DNA from: Acanthococcus lagerstroemiae
Taxonomy: Eukaryota; Arthropoda; Insecta; Hemiptera; Eriococcidae
Assembly (NCBI GenBank): GCA_031841125.1
Contig: CM063107.1
Coordinates: 63,933,814-63,997,813, forward strand
Length of the DNA stretch: 64,000 nt
Direction of reading: 5' to 3'
The notes beneath the pieces were generated by a model. It was not told the DNA's origin, ran no database searches, and saw only the letters and a program-made list of their open reading frames with translations. Every line of letters starts with the position of its first letter. Within the stretch, counting starts at the first letter, position 1. The position numbers and the translations under genes are program-made. Positions 20,181 to 31,076 of this stretch are shown here, piece after piece.

Positions 20181-20555
20181 CAAGGACATACCAAAGAGTT
20201 CTTCCTGGGAGAGGGGACAAAAATTGTGAATCTCCCAACTGACTCAACTCAAAATTCCCAAGTATCAGTGCAAAAAAAAAAAAAAGAGGAAAACCTTTTG
20301 ACTTGTTGGATTTTTTCAACTGACTCAAATCACAATTCCCAAATATCAAAGCAAAAAAAAACCTTTGACTTATTTGATTTGCCCAACTTCTCAACTCAAT
20401 TCCCAAGTATCAAAGCAAAAAAAAAAACACTTTTGACTTGTTGGATTTTTCCGACTCCGTCTTACTGAAATGGTTATTTTCCCCAACTGCTGAGTGAAAA
20501 ATTTCTACTGGGAGGGGGTGTAAGTGGCCCCCTACCCCCTGTGGGTACGTCTTTG
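20181..20555. mobile_element. 375-bp hAT-like element with internal tandem units
   Basis: Terminus CAAGGACATACC on the left and CAAAGACGTACC on the right (reverse complement). Flanks GCGATAGT (20173-20180) and CTGATAGT (20556-20563) agree at six of eight bases. Inside, a unit with TTCCCAA(G/A)TATCA(A/G)(A/T)GCAAAAAAA and TTGACTTGTTGGATTTTT repeats about three times. A related, oppositely oriented element at 62900-63192 shares the terminus CAAGGACGTACC and the repeat units. It is inserted at the 5' side of a LINE-like 3' fragment. Confidence 0.68.
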
Positions 20556-20563
20556 CTGATAGT

Positions 20564-20870
20564 TTTTCACTGGGTAGTATCTGCCCGACATCCAAATGGG
20601 AGACTTTTTAGGTCTGGAATTATTATTCAATTTGTGAGTTGCCATCATAATTGTTGTGATGGAGACGCATCTCCAGGAATGAATACTGATGTAATTTCCC
20701 CTTGCTTTCATCGGGGTTTATCTGTCAGAGTTTTCCTTCTCCTACGGGCTTTTGGTTTTTCCTTTGAGCATCCTCACCGCACCAAGGTAGCCACACAGAA
20801 GGTGTTATCAAGTCGGAATTTCCGTTTTTCGGATTTGAACGGAAACTGCTTCTAGACAGACCTAGCAACA
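20564..20870. repeat. LINE-like 3' repeat copy (partner 48690-49000)
   Basis: It shares with 48700-48985 a block containing (A/G)CATCC(A/G)AATGGGA, then GGGTTTATCTGT(C/T)AGAG, TTCTCCTA and finally a C-T-C-A-C-C-type segment near 20770. The same-orientation match runs over about 200 bp with moderate divergence. No coding capacity is visible. Confidence 0.6.
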
Positions 20871-21140
20871 GTGTACAATAAAAAATAGTCATCTACAACG
20901 TGATATTTCAAGTTTACAAACGAATTACGATCTACAAGCTGGTGGTCGAGAAAAGGTACTACAAGTCGCATCGATCTTGTTTACGTTTGTGCGCGCGTTA
21001 TCACTGTAATTTCGCATAGTAATTATCGCATTACGTCATATGGTACGAGAGAACGTGGAGTAGTTATTTTAATTTGATATTCAAGTGAGCTAATTCGCAG
21101 TAACGCCGAAACATATTAATCCAGTAGATATGTATGTACC
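20871..21140. other. No supported feature
   Basis: Short unassigned stretch between the LINE-like fragment and the long-TIR element. Nothing recognisable. Confidence 0.35.
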
Positions 21141-21841
21141 TGGAAAAAATTCTGAAGTTAATGGAACTTTTACAGGTTATTTGGGGTGCTGTGGGATGAC
21201 TCTGTCAAGTTTTCCATTTCGAGGACCTTGTGCTAACTTGAGGAGGACCGAAAAACCTTAAACTTTTCAGACTTCCTTCGGTTTTTCGCTCATAACTTCT
21301 AAACTAAGCGATTTTCGACCAAAACGTTCATTTTCAAAGTTGTAGAGCATTACATTTGCTACAATTTTGTACATAAACTTTTTCCTATACCAAATATTAA
21401 CCGAGATACAGCCGATCAAGTTAGAAGAATTTTCTCAAAATGGCAAAAATTGGCCAAAACGAGTGTTTTGGCCCTCTAACTATCAATTACCATCAGTTCA
21501 ATGGTAATTATGGTATTCACTCATCAATTTCGACATGTTGGAACACGGGAGGGGGTCAGCTGACCATCAAGTGCCTGTTTTTGTGAAGTGTAGTTATTTC
21601 AATGTTATATAGTGACAGATCATCACCCTACTGTAAATTCCTGTCAACCCATAGTCTTGAACCTCAATAAACATAGATCAGGTAGTTGAAAGCAATGAAT
21701 AATAACCAAGAATTAATTAAAGACTATAATTGATATAAGAATAATGGTAGTATGTACAATAATACTAGTATAAGTATACAATTTATGTACGAAAACTTCA
21801 TGAGGCCACCAACAATTTGGAGCGCTTGGGGGCTGCTGCAC

Positions 21842-21876
21842 CATCGTCGTCGTCGTCGTCGTCGTCGTTGTCAGTG
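21842..21876. repeat. (GTC)n microsatellite encoding poly-Asp
   Basis: About nine GTC/GTT-type triplets run in the last exon of the PIN/CXC pseudogene and translate to an aspartate run on the minus strand. Triplet expansion inside the acidic linker is the simplest reading. Confidence 0.85.
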
Positions 21877-22141
21877 TTGTCGAGGTCCATGGACATGCCT
21901 GGTGCAAGCGTAAGGGGTAGCTTTTCCTCACGCTCGTCGTCAGTATCAGCATCGTTGGTGTCAGGCTGAGGGCTGTTTTCGCATGCTGTGCCCACGCAGT
22001 GCTTGCATACTGCGGAGCACAACAGACCAGCCTTTTTACAGCTGCGGCCAGCGGTGGAGCAACCAGTTGTGCATTTGCAGCTGACGATGCGGAGCAGCTG
22101 TTCTGGGGCAGTATCCTTTGTTGTGGTGATGGGAACGACAC

Positions 22142-22270
22142 CTGTGAACGTATGAATCACTCAATTAACACTGGTGACTTTGTTACAAGAGTGAATAATA
22201 ATGAGGGGGGGGGGGTTTTAAGAATGAAAAATGTACTACTTCAGGATGATGAGCATAATACTCGTAATAC
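22142..22270 (-). other. Predicted intron in the PIN/CXC pseudogene
   Basis: On the minus strand a GTATTA donor follows GAGGTGG and a TTCACAG acceptor precedes GTGTCGTTCCC. Removing these 129 bases keeps the frame from the RLLNEVG end of one exon into the VVPITTT start of the CXC exon. A C-run (22206-22216) lies inside. The call is inferred from consensus and frame, not from transcripts. Confidence 0.55.
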
Positions 22271-23739
22271 CCACCTCGTTTAGTAATCTTTCATTCCTAA
22301 GCAGATGGCAACTTCTCGTAGACCCCTTGGCTTCCTCCCATCCAGGTCTAGACTTGTCGGTAAGTCCTGAATGAATGGTACTTAGGGGCATCTCTGGTTG
22401 GTGGCAGTCTGGCAAGTTGGCATTTCGGCTTTGCCACGACAGTGGTGAAAATGCCGTATTCAGGTCATCGAGGTTGTCACGTTTAATGTTCCCTCCGTAC
22501 AGTTTCACCAAGAACTTCTCTCCAACATCAGCAATTTGAGCTGGAGCTGCCTCGGGGTCCTTGAAAATCTCCAACATCTCGGAGAGGCCCGGGGTTCTTC
22601 TGATACGCCTGTACCACCTTCTTCTTCCCAATTCCAAAGGATGCTGAGGTGGTGTCGCACCCATTTATCGCGTGCAGGAAGAGTATGTCCTGTGGCCCGT
22701 GTTTGAAAGAGCGGGAAGAATAAAGGACGGTTGTGGTGTTACCCTTCCCATTCTCCTGGAAGTAGACGTTTTTCTTTGAAAACCCCAAAGCATTCAGCAG
22801 CACCAGAAGATCAATGTCCTCTCCTGTAATGACGACACTGTTGTACTTCTCGGCAACTGAGACAGCAGTCTGTACGATCAGCACATCAACGTCTTCTACT
22901 ACCTGCTTGACTTGGATCCCCTTGGCTTCCAGTTCACCCTTCAGCATCGTTATGAAATTCATCTTGTTTTTGTCGTTGGAGAGAAATTTGGCCTGCGTGA
23001 TGGTGCTGACTGAGGTTGTCTTGGAGAAAACAAACTTGGTAGAGGGGTTCAGCAAGGAACGCCGATAACATTCTACAGCCTTGGTGTTTTGGTAGCTTAT
23101 CAGACTAGGATAACCATTACCATAATTACCATAGAACTGATGGTAATTGATAGTTAGAGGGCCAAAACCTTTGTTTTTGGCCTTTTTGCCATTTTGAGAA
23201 AATTCTTCTAACTTTGATCGGCTGTATCTCGATTAATATTAAGTTTAGGGAAAAGTTTATGTATGAAATTGTAGCAAATTTAATGCTCTACAACTTTGAA
23301 AATGAACGTTTTGGTCGAAAATCGCTTAGTTTAGAAGTTATGAGCGAAAAACCGAAGGAAGTCTGAAAAGTTTAAGGTTTTTTGGTCCTCCTCTAGTTAG
23401 CACAAGGTCCTCGAAGTGGAAAACTTGACAGAGTCATCCCACAGCACCCCCAAACAACCTGTGAAAGTTCCATTAAATTCGCGATTTTTTCCAGCAGACC
23501 CCACTTTTTTTTTGTCCTGTTTACTAGACTATATGGATTTCTCCATGTATTTTTCTGTTCTACAACTTCAAAGGTGTTTCCCCTCAAAATTAAGATATCA
23601 CATCTTTAAACTTGAGCTGCTTTTATTTCAGTCTGTATTAAAGCGAGAGGCTTAATTTTTTTGTAATATGCAGGTACATTGGTGCTCTATCAGATTCCAC
23701 CAAAAACGCAAGAGCAAAGTCTCCGACGTATGGTACCTT

Positions 23740-24610
23740 TTCATAGAGCGCCTAACATAACCATATCAGCCAAGATTACTGTGTTCAGAGTTGTTGTTAC
23801 CCGAACTCTCCCTTATGGCAGTGAAACGTGAACCCTACACGAAAACAAATTAAGCAGCTGAAGAAGACCCACCGGTAGCTACTCACAAGGCTATTGAGAA
23901 TAAGATGGGACAGTTTGATTCTGAATAAAGAAGTTCCGAGACGTGCCAGACTTCAGCCAATTGCAGTTTCGAAAGAAATCAGCTCAGATTGTTTGGTCTG
24001 CTGCAGGATGATACAAAGCTCCCTAAGGTTGTTCTTGGAAAACTAGCTCATGGAAATAGAAGCCCAGGTGGGCTGTAGAAACGAGATCAAATGAAGGCGC
24101 TGCTCAAGAAAGCAAATCTAATATTGACTTATCGACACCTTAGAGCCCAAAAGTGTTATCTACATTTGATTGAAATTGACCGAAAAGGGAGAAGTTTCTA
24201 TAGCCTTCCACTTGTGTTACGAAAACGGAACGTCATGCTTACATAGAGTTGATATTTGGCCAGCATCAGCATGCAGTGTTACACATAATAGAGCGTGAAA
24301 TTTCCTTTCCAATGATACCAGTAACTCATCCCCCCCCCCAAAAAAAAAAAAAAAAATAATAAGTAGATAACGCTATTTTGCTCTAAAAGGTGTCGATATC
24401 TAGCTGGCAACTGATAGTCGATTGTCGAAAAGCTGGAGAAAGAGGTTTAATGACTATAGAGGAAATAAATACCCGATTGCTCGACGCCAATCAAATCAAG
24501 AATGTGCTGCATGTGGAAGGAAGATCACATCCAAAATTGGATTAATCTTCATGTCACCAAACAGGTGTTGGGAAGTCAGACAAGCTATAATCAGGACTGC
24601 CTGCCTGAAA
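23740..24610 (+). pseudogene. Non-LTR retrotransposon ORF2 C-terminal relic
   Basis: In shifting frames the sequence reads YGSETWTL, LLRIRWDSLILNKEVPRRA, a segment of the form (K)L.KVVLG.L, and, after a C/A tract at 24331-24357, a short Cys-rich end CAACGRKITSKIGL. This succession is seen at the C terminus of several animal LINE ORF2 proteins, the last part being a C2H2-like knuckle. Many stops show long decay. I do not assign a clade. Confidence 0.62.
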
Positions 24611-26358
24611 AAAGAAGAAGAAGAAAAAGGAATAAAATATTTAAAAAATCACTTCCTCGCGTTGCCAACTGATTTTAAAATTGTCGTAATCAAAAAATTG
24701 ACGGTTCCTAACTTCTGTAACTTTTTTCCACTGAAAACTGCTTTTCTGTCTGAGAAAAATGTATAGAGGGAGCCTCTTTGGCGCTCCTTTCCACCACTTA
24801 CGTGCCTGGATTCTCGATATCTGACACTGAGACTAATTTGAATCGTTTTGTGTAGCAAGAGTGAACTTGAATAGTAATCGCTGATCTTACTCCTCCAGTT
24901 TGGAGTAAGTGGTGGATGAAGATTTTTCTTCCGGAAAAGCTTCTTTAGGATTGGTTCATAATTTTACAAGCAAAAGCGAATGACCGCTTGCTTTCAGTTC
25001 ACGTTTAGAAATATGAATAAATAACGACTATAAAACACTCCCTCGTTTTCGAATCACTCGAGAGTCTGTTTCGAGCTACATTAATGAAAACAGTGCACCG
25101 GGCTTAAATACTAAAGTTCGTTTCCCCTTAAGCTGCGCGTATCAAACGGGCAAGAAGGCAAGATTCGCGAAACGATTTATAACACAGGGAATATGGCAGA
25201 ACTATTGAAATTATTATCTAATAAATTCGTCCTCGGAGACCAATCGTAACCTTATACAAAGTTGAAAAAAAAATATGAAAGTGAGTAGTAGAAGAAAAAA
25301 AGACAAAAATGTGTCTCCTCGACCTCCTTAGGGGTTGTTCTTTTTTTTTCAAAGAAAAACTTACTAGTGATAATTTCTTCAGGCTTTTCGAATGTGCAAA
25401 GCGTAGTTCTTTGCCAGCGTTTGATGATCCATATCTTTTTTATAGCTTTCCTGACATTTTTGCAACTTTCTTAGGCGGAGGATTATTTTACCCTAATTAA
25501 TAATAGGAATAATTTGACGGAGGTACACGGGCGCTTACAAGTGGTATAACACGCTTTGAATCTTACGTAACGCCGAATGGCACGTGATAAAATGGCTGAC
25601 CATGTGACCATGTTCTGCAGGGGTTATTCTAAAGGGTAGTTATGACGTGTTTGGGCAGTTGTAAAGTGGTAATTGACAGTTCTAAAAGAGGGTTTGGGTA
25701 GGGTTGAGTTGCAGCGCTTATTCCATGCAGTAGTTCTGCCTGACAATTTTAAAGGAAAGTTTGAGAGATTCACAGAGTGGAGTGAAAAGAGAGATAGTTT
25801 GTATCTCGACGATGGACCTCACGGAAGTTGCATTTTGGTGTACTAGTACGATCTGCTAATTATTATTGACCAGTTTATGATTCGCTCGCGGGGCTGAAAG
25901 TTCGGTAACATTTTTAATACTGTTTCAGACTCCTCCGAATCACTTCCAGAGAGTTGTACATGATTCTTCTTTGAGACTACAGACATTAGATCCTTTAAGA
26001 CTTATCCAGACATGTTCAGGATTCAAGACACTTCGAAAATTCCACTCATTGACAACTATTTCGTTAGAGAGCTTTGAGATGTACCAAAGGGGAAGGGAAG
26101 ACTCTCTCCACCATCCGTCAACATTTTCCAGTTATTGACACTTAACCAGCAAACTTAGATCGGCAGCTGGCAAAATTTAAAAAGCTTTGCTTTTTTGTGC
26201 ATGTAAATTTCAAAAATATTCAGGAGTTTACAAAATCAATTTCTCAATAAATTAGAGTATGTGCCGAAAAAAAACAACAAAAAACAGAGAATTCAATGAA
26301 ATTAATACACTCTCGGAGGGTATCCAAATGATGACAAAACATGTTTTAGAAATACATA
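24611..26358. other. No supported gene
   Basis: Over 1.7 kb with no frame above background and no paired terminal repeats that I could find. A- and T-runs occur near 25265-25300 and 25330. Confidence 0.4.
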
Positions 26359-26361
26359 TTA

Positions 26362-27561
26362 GTAGTAAGAGGGCTATTTTGTAACTCTCGCCCGTCCCCT
26401 AGCCCCCTTCAGTTTGACCACAACTTGTAACATATCTGACTTCAAAGGTAGAGGTGCTCACTCATCCAGACTCTTGAAAAATTAGTCTTTTTGATAGTTC
26501 ATTGAAGCTATTCAGGAAAAATCTATTCGAGGAAAATGTTTATTCGGAAAAATCCATTTGGGAAAAAGTTTATTCGGGAAAAATGCATTCGGAAAAATAT
26601 TCGAGAATAACGTCTATTCAGGAGCCCGGCTCTCGACAGTCTATCTGTCTATGTGAGGAGGAGGATATTGTTATCTATACAGACACTTTTTTGATTGATT
26701 TTTTGCGTTTCATGTTTGAAATGTTTGAAATAGGGCCAGGGCTTCTTTATTCATTGATTTCGATAATTCGGCATTTTTTTGCTCAGAACAGGGGAAAGGG
26801 GGGATATTGTTTCCTATGTTCGAATTTTTGCTCAAAATTGGGGCAGTTGATACTGTTTTTGATTGATTTTTTTTTTGTCACATTCTCCATTCAAATTGTT
26901 TGACTTTGATTTCAATCGCGTGTTTTATGAAATTTTTATGCGTGAAAAAGCCATTTGGGAAAATATTATTCGGGAGCCGAAGGTCTCGCAAAATCACCTA
27001 TATTTGTTCTTCATTCAAATTTCACATAGAATTTTTGAAAAAATATTCGCTATCTGGTCTATTTCTCATTAAATTTCGTATTTTTTTTTAGTAGTTGGTT
27101 ATTGTTAGCAGTCACTGATTTCTTCTAAGATTGAGGGGCTCGTTTGTAGTTAACTTCTGTAAGTACTTCGGGTTCATAATATTTACCATTTATTAGTCTA
27201 TAAGGTAGTCCATTTACCCTATTTAGGAAAATGATCAAAAATATTCGACATTTTCTTTTATAGTTTGGGTCACTTTCCACAACTTGTAACATATCTGACT
27301 TCTTCAAAGGTACTAGGTGCTTGCTCATCCAGAAAAGTTAGTCTTTTTGGTATACATTTGATGGTTAATAGAGGCTATTCTGGAAAAATCCATTCGGGAA
27401 AAATTCTATTTGGGAAGATATTCGAGTATAACATCTATTTTAGGAACCACGGCTCTTGACAGTCTGTCTATCTATCTGAGGGGGAGGATATGTTACAAGT
27501 TGTAGCCAAGCAGAAGGGGGCTAGGGAACGGGCGAGAGTTATAAAGTAGCCCTCTTACTAC
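26362..27561. mobile_element. 1.2-kb PIF/Harbinger-type MITE, TTA target duplication
   Basis: Inverted termini start GTAGTAAGAGGGCTA and continue for about 75 bp with a few mismatches through ACAACTTGTAACATAT. TTA lies immediately outside both ends (26359-26361 and 27562-27564), the TWA duplication typical of PIF/Harbinger. Just inside the TIRs, two direct copies of about 200 bp (26430-26650 and 27285-27490) share GATATTCGAGNATAAC, CGGCTCT(C/T)GACAGTCT and repeats of ATTCGGGAAAAA-like words. No transposase frame is present. Confidence 0.78.
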
Positions 27562-27564
27562 TTA

Positions 27565-28020
27565 TGTTCGTTCATCTACACCCCCCATTTATGTTCTATG
27601 TTTATAACTGTTGGCATGTATGAAGTTTCATCTTCTTTTGAGAGAGAGAGAGGTAAAGACGTCCTTTCAATGAAAAAAGAAAAAATTTATATTTTACAAA
27701 AAATAATATTTTGTATATCCCGTCCAAAAATAAGGTTTTCTCCTAATTGTTTCGCCTCTTCTAAAAGAATTTCTGGTAGCACGCACGCTTACGAACACCA
27801 GGAGTAAAATTGCGTACATCTACTCTTTAGAAATTTCTTCAGTCTAGGCCCGTGCTTTGGTCAGTCTGGTGCTGATATAAGAAGGTATGGAAAAGTCTTG
27901 AAAGTTGTAAACAAGTCTTGAGAAAGTGTAACGTGTCTGTTGAAATATTCCGAAATGGTCTTATAAAATCTTGACACTTTATTGGTTGCAGAACCCAAAG
28001 TCGTAGCTAAGGGTAGGAAT
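27565..28020. other. No supported feature
   Basis: Unassigned AT-rich sequence between the MITE and the SINE. A short GA repeat lies at about 27640-27650. Confidence 0.35.
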
Positions 28021-28021
28021 A

Positions 28022-28270
28022 GAGGGGTCTGGTTGGCCGAGTGTATAGCACGTTGGTCTCGGAATTCCGGAGGTCCCGGGTTCGAGCCCATGTAGTAACT
28101 CGTCGGATTTCGACCTAGGCCGGTTTTTCGGCCAGAAGGGAAGAGGGCTAAGATAGCCCTAACAGCCTCCCCGACTTCTCTGAAGTAATGCTCGAAAGGG
28201 CGGATTCCAGGGCTCGGGTAAATAGTGTTAATGGGCAGGAATAGGGAGAGGGGGCTGATCTCCAGTCATC
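28022..28270 (+). mobile_element. tRNA-derived SINE
   Basis: The head contains a box-A-like TGGCCGAGTGTA and a clean box B, GGTTCGAGCCC, spaced as in a tRNA promoter for RNA polymerase III. The acceptor and anticodon arms no longer pair properly, so it is not a functional tRNA. A tRNA-unrelated body follows with two small hairpins: GGCCGG..CCGGCC-like at about 28118 and AGGGCTAAGATAGCCCT at 28144. The tail boundary is uncertain. Confidence 0.62.
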
Positions 28271-29008
28271 TTTCAGAGGTGGCAAATTGGCAATTTCAAG
28301 CATCGTAAAAGATTTTTTGTTTCCTAACACTTGGAAAATGAATATTCTTTTCGTTTCAATAGTGGGAAAATTTTGGATCTTCGTCCTTTGAATAAATTTG
28401 CTGGAAAGTTTAGTCGGCGTACTCGGCAAAAATTTCGACTAAAAATATTGAACAACTCGGATGAAACTTTCAAAAACAATGAGAAGAAAAAGGCATCAGT
28501 TTTTAAATCTGGATGGCTCAGGTCTTCAGCAATATTTCGCTGAGGAAGTACGCTAGGGGCATGGGTTGTGGACCCGCCCAGACCCCCGTGGAGCTTGGTG
28601 GTGGTCTGTGATTAAACACCCATAAGTATATGGTGATAGTAGGCTGAACGTTCCCTTGCGGGAGTTATTAGCCCCCTTTGTCAGCAATCTACTATCGGCG
28701 ATTTTCCACAAGTGAGATCCTTAGAGGGAGTTCATTCTTCTTTGGGTCTTATTCCGAAATTTGGACGGGGCATCGGACTTTTTGGGAAATTTCGCTACAT
28801 ACTGATTGATTCCTGCCACCAAGTAAGTTTGGATTGGGGACCCTCAAAACAGGGGGGGGGGAGTACACATAAGAGCTATTTGTATTATGATTTTTAGTGA
28901 GAGTTAAAAAATTATTTTTATCATGCACTTTCTTGTAGGTAGGAGTTGATAATTTCGAAATATTCGCGGAAATTTGTTCGTTTTTGTGAAAAGTTGAAAA
29001 TATGACTA
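28271..29008. other. No supported gene; GC-rich patch
   Basis: A GC-richer patch at 28550-28700 has inverted words GATAGTAG(GCTG) and (CAG)CAATCTACTATC about 60 bp apart, possibly part of a structured retroposon end. Nothing else is recognised. 29009-29016 is the left duplication of the next element. Confidence 0.4.
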
Positions 29009-29373
29009 CTTTCAAGCATGGGCGTCGCTGGGGGGGGGTAAAAATAATAATAAATTAGGGGGTAGAAATGATTAAAATTACCCCCCCCCCCATTCAAAGA
29101 CCAATAACTATATTTCTAGGTACTTACAGTTATAAAAAATTTGTAAACGAATTAGTGCCATATGTGATACCGCAATTAGTAGTACCGTATTATACACTTA
29201 ACTCGCAAGACACATATACAGAGTCTCTAACAAATTTGAAATCTGACAATAAATGACCCCCCCCCCCCCCGTTTGCTATGATGAATGTGCTAAAATAATA
29301 AACGCGAAAGCCAAATATATTTCTTCGTCTATAATACTACATTTTCAGGGGAGAAAAACCTAATTTTATTGCG

Positions 29374-30134
29374 TAAGGTAAATGAGCCCGATAAGGCTCG
29401 GATCCACAATATAAGGCCCAATGTACCGATTTTGACTACTATGCTTTAGACAGCATAAAAACGTACAGCAAAGTTGTCGTTCATGATATGGCAACACTGT
29501 CCAATTATTTTCATCAAGATATTAGTCTACTGGTGCTCGGTATGACGGTTAATGATTTTCCAATAACGTAAAAAGTGCTCTGATTTGTTTTTTGTGTTAG
29601 AGGATTTACGAGTATTATGTTAGTGAAATGGAATTTATCCAGAAATCAAACATTGGATAGTTGTTGTAGTGGTAGTTGGTTAACGATCGACGCCAAAAAA
29701 TTGAAATTTGAGCAGTTTGGAACCAAAGTATGCGTACTCACGAAAAATAGTGTTATGTAACCTAATAAGGCCCAGCCCGGTAAGATAAACTGATTATCAT
29801 TTCAGGTATAACTTACTCATAAATTTCTATTTGAACATGCCTAACTTTTTATTTACCGAATTTCAGGTCAGGCTTATTAGGTATTATGTGTAGGTTGGGT
29901 CTTATTTGGTTATAGGCCCAGCCTGCTTTGGTGCGCTGGCCTTATCAAGTTTTGAAAAAGGGGTCTTTTTATTAGAAGATCTGAGAAACGTGGAGCAGTA
30001 TAGAAAAATTTCAAAGTAGCCAATTTTTAAATATCGCAGTCGACGACTATAACACAAAAAAGGAAACGAAATCACTTACATGAAAGTCTGGAGAGCCAAG
30101 AAAGTAGGGCCTTATTGAGCTCACCTACCTTATA
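29374..30134. mobile_element. Nested TIR element, about 0.76 kb
   Basis: The left end TAAGGTAAATGAGCCCGATA is mirrored at 30107-30134 with several substitutions; the reverse complement reads TAAGGTAGGTGAGCTCAATA. TA next to each AGGT start would fit a Tc1/mariner-like duplication but could be chance. GGCCTTAT and CTTATTAG words recur inside. It is non-coding. Confidence 0.6.
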
Positions 30135-30217
30135 CGTGCATGGTGATCACGACTCACATGAGCATGTTATACATGCGAAGACTCTTGTAAGCTGGTATTT
30201 CGATTTATCGTCATTAT

Positions 30218-30826
30218 TAGGGCTGCAATTTTTATGCATAAAAAATAGTGAGATATGCGCATATTTTATGCCCTGGATTCAGTCTAAATAATATGCCGAA
30301 AATATGCGCCAAAATGGTAAAATATGCATAAATATATAAATACAATATGGGTGTATCATTTCAAAGGAAAAATACACTGAGACAATTTTTATCATATTTT
30401 AAAATGATCCAGTAAAGTATCTCCTTAAGAGTCCAATCTTCTTTTAATAGGAAATGCACCCAGGGGATAATGCACCTATTCGTAATTTCTTGATGATTGA
30501 TGAATGTGATGCGGGCAAGAGAAAGGTTATCTCACGGGCAAAAGAACATATTTTTCTAAAAGCTTTTCTACTAATTCATTAACCATTAAGTCTTCTAAAC
30601 TTTTTTTTGGAGTCGGACATCATTCTCAAAACTAAAAAAATAATTTTTTGGGGGAAGAAATTGAAAAATAAGCAAAATTGGTGCAAAATATGCGGTAAAT
30701 GCCGAAATATGCAGGATGAAGTGCTGCTCATTTGACACAGAATTCTGTGATTCGTGAAGATCTTTTGAAACTTGTACCTATACGCCATAGATAAAAATAT
30801 GCATTCGCATAAAAATTGCAGCCCTG
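30218..30826. mobile_element. 609-bp hAT-like MITE, perfect 8-bp TSD
   Basis: The left end TAGGGCTGCAATTTTTATGC and right end (reverse complement CAGGGCTGCAATTTTTATGC) differ only at the first base. GTCATTAT flanks both sides exactly (30210-30217 and 30827-30834). The subterminal regions are dense in ATATGC/GCATAT words, possible transposase-binding repeats. No coding sequence. It sits within the larger hAT-like element, so it is younger than its host. Confidence 0.9.
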
Positions 30827-31076
30827 GTCATTATAATAGAATTTTCCAATTAATTCTTTGTTCTCTCTTTCAAAGTATAATTTACTGATTCTTAAATGAC
30901 CATGACTCAAAATAAATGACTTAAATGACTGTTAGACACTTCGATAGAACATACTACACACCTCCCTCAAAAAAATCCACAAACGCCGATAAATGTAGTC
31001 AACACTACTAAAAAATCACCCCCCCCCCCCAAAAAAAAAAAAAAAAAAAAAATCCAGCGACGCCATTGCTTTCTAG

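Larger units (their letters stand above)
21798..23140 (-). pseudogene. Transposase-like protein, PIN/XPG-like core plus CXC domain
   Basis: Reading from about 23140 down, an open stretch carries EDVDVLIV and GEDIDLLVLL, acidic motifs of a PIN/FEN1-like nuclease fold, then HAINGCDTTSA followed by G-x-GKKK. This array recurs in uncharacterised transposon-associated proteins of arthropods and cnidarians. A frameshift lies near 22590; the next frame runs to about 22270. A plausible 129-bp intron (22142-22270) leads to a final exon with eight cysteines at spacing C-x-C-x3-C-x6-C-x6-C-x3-C-x2-C-x4-C, a CXC (tesmin/TSO1-like) domain. It ends with a poly-Asp run and a basic tail at 21798. The N-terminal part expected for the family is missing, so this is a shortened, broken copy. 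Confidence 0.75.
21141..23493. mobile_element. 2.35-kb DNA element with about 375-bp TIRs and a PIN/CXC gene
   Basis: The left arm (about 21141-21515) and right arm (about 23118-23493) are inverted copies along their whole length, agreeing at roughly nine positions in ten by eye. Shared blocks include GGTGCTGTGGGATGACTCTG, AACTTTTCAGACTTCCTTC and TCGACCAAAACGTTCATTTT. The unique centre holds a minus-strand transposase-like pseudogene. Long TIRs around a PIN/XPG-like plus Cys-rich gene recall Academ-type transposons, but I cannot confirm the superfamily and found no clear target duplication. Confidence 0.8.
29017..31068. mobile_element. 2.05-kb hAT-like element hosting two nested elements
   Basis: Terminus CATGGGCGTCGCTGG on the left and CAATGGCGTCGCTGG on the right (reverse complement). 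Flanks CTTTCAAG (29009-29016) and CTTTCTAG (31069-31076) differ at one base in eight. The terminus resembles that of the element at 856 (CAGTGGCGTCG). The ends contain long G/C runs and, at the right, a C-run followed by a run of about 22 A. Almost all internal sequence is accounted for by two later insertions, so the founding element was a short MITE. Confidence 0.8.

Noticed and set aside
28022..28090. A functional tRNA gene
   Set aside because: Box B is intact but acceptor and anticodon arms do not pair and the sequence continues into a SINE body.
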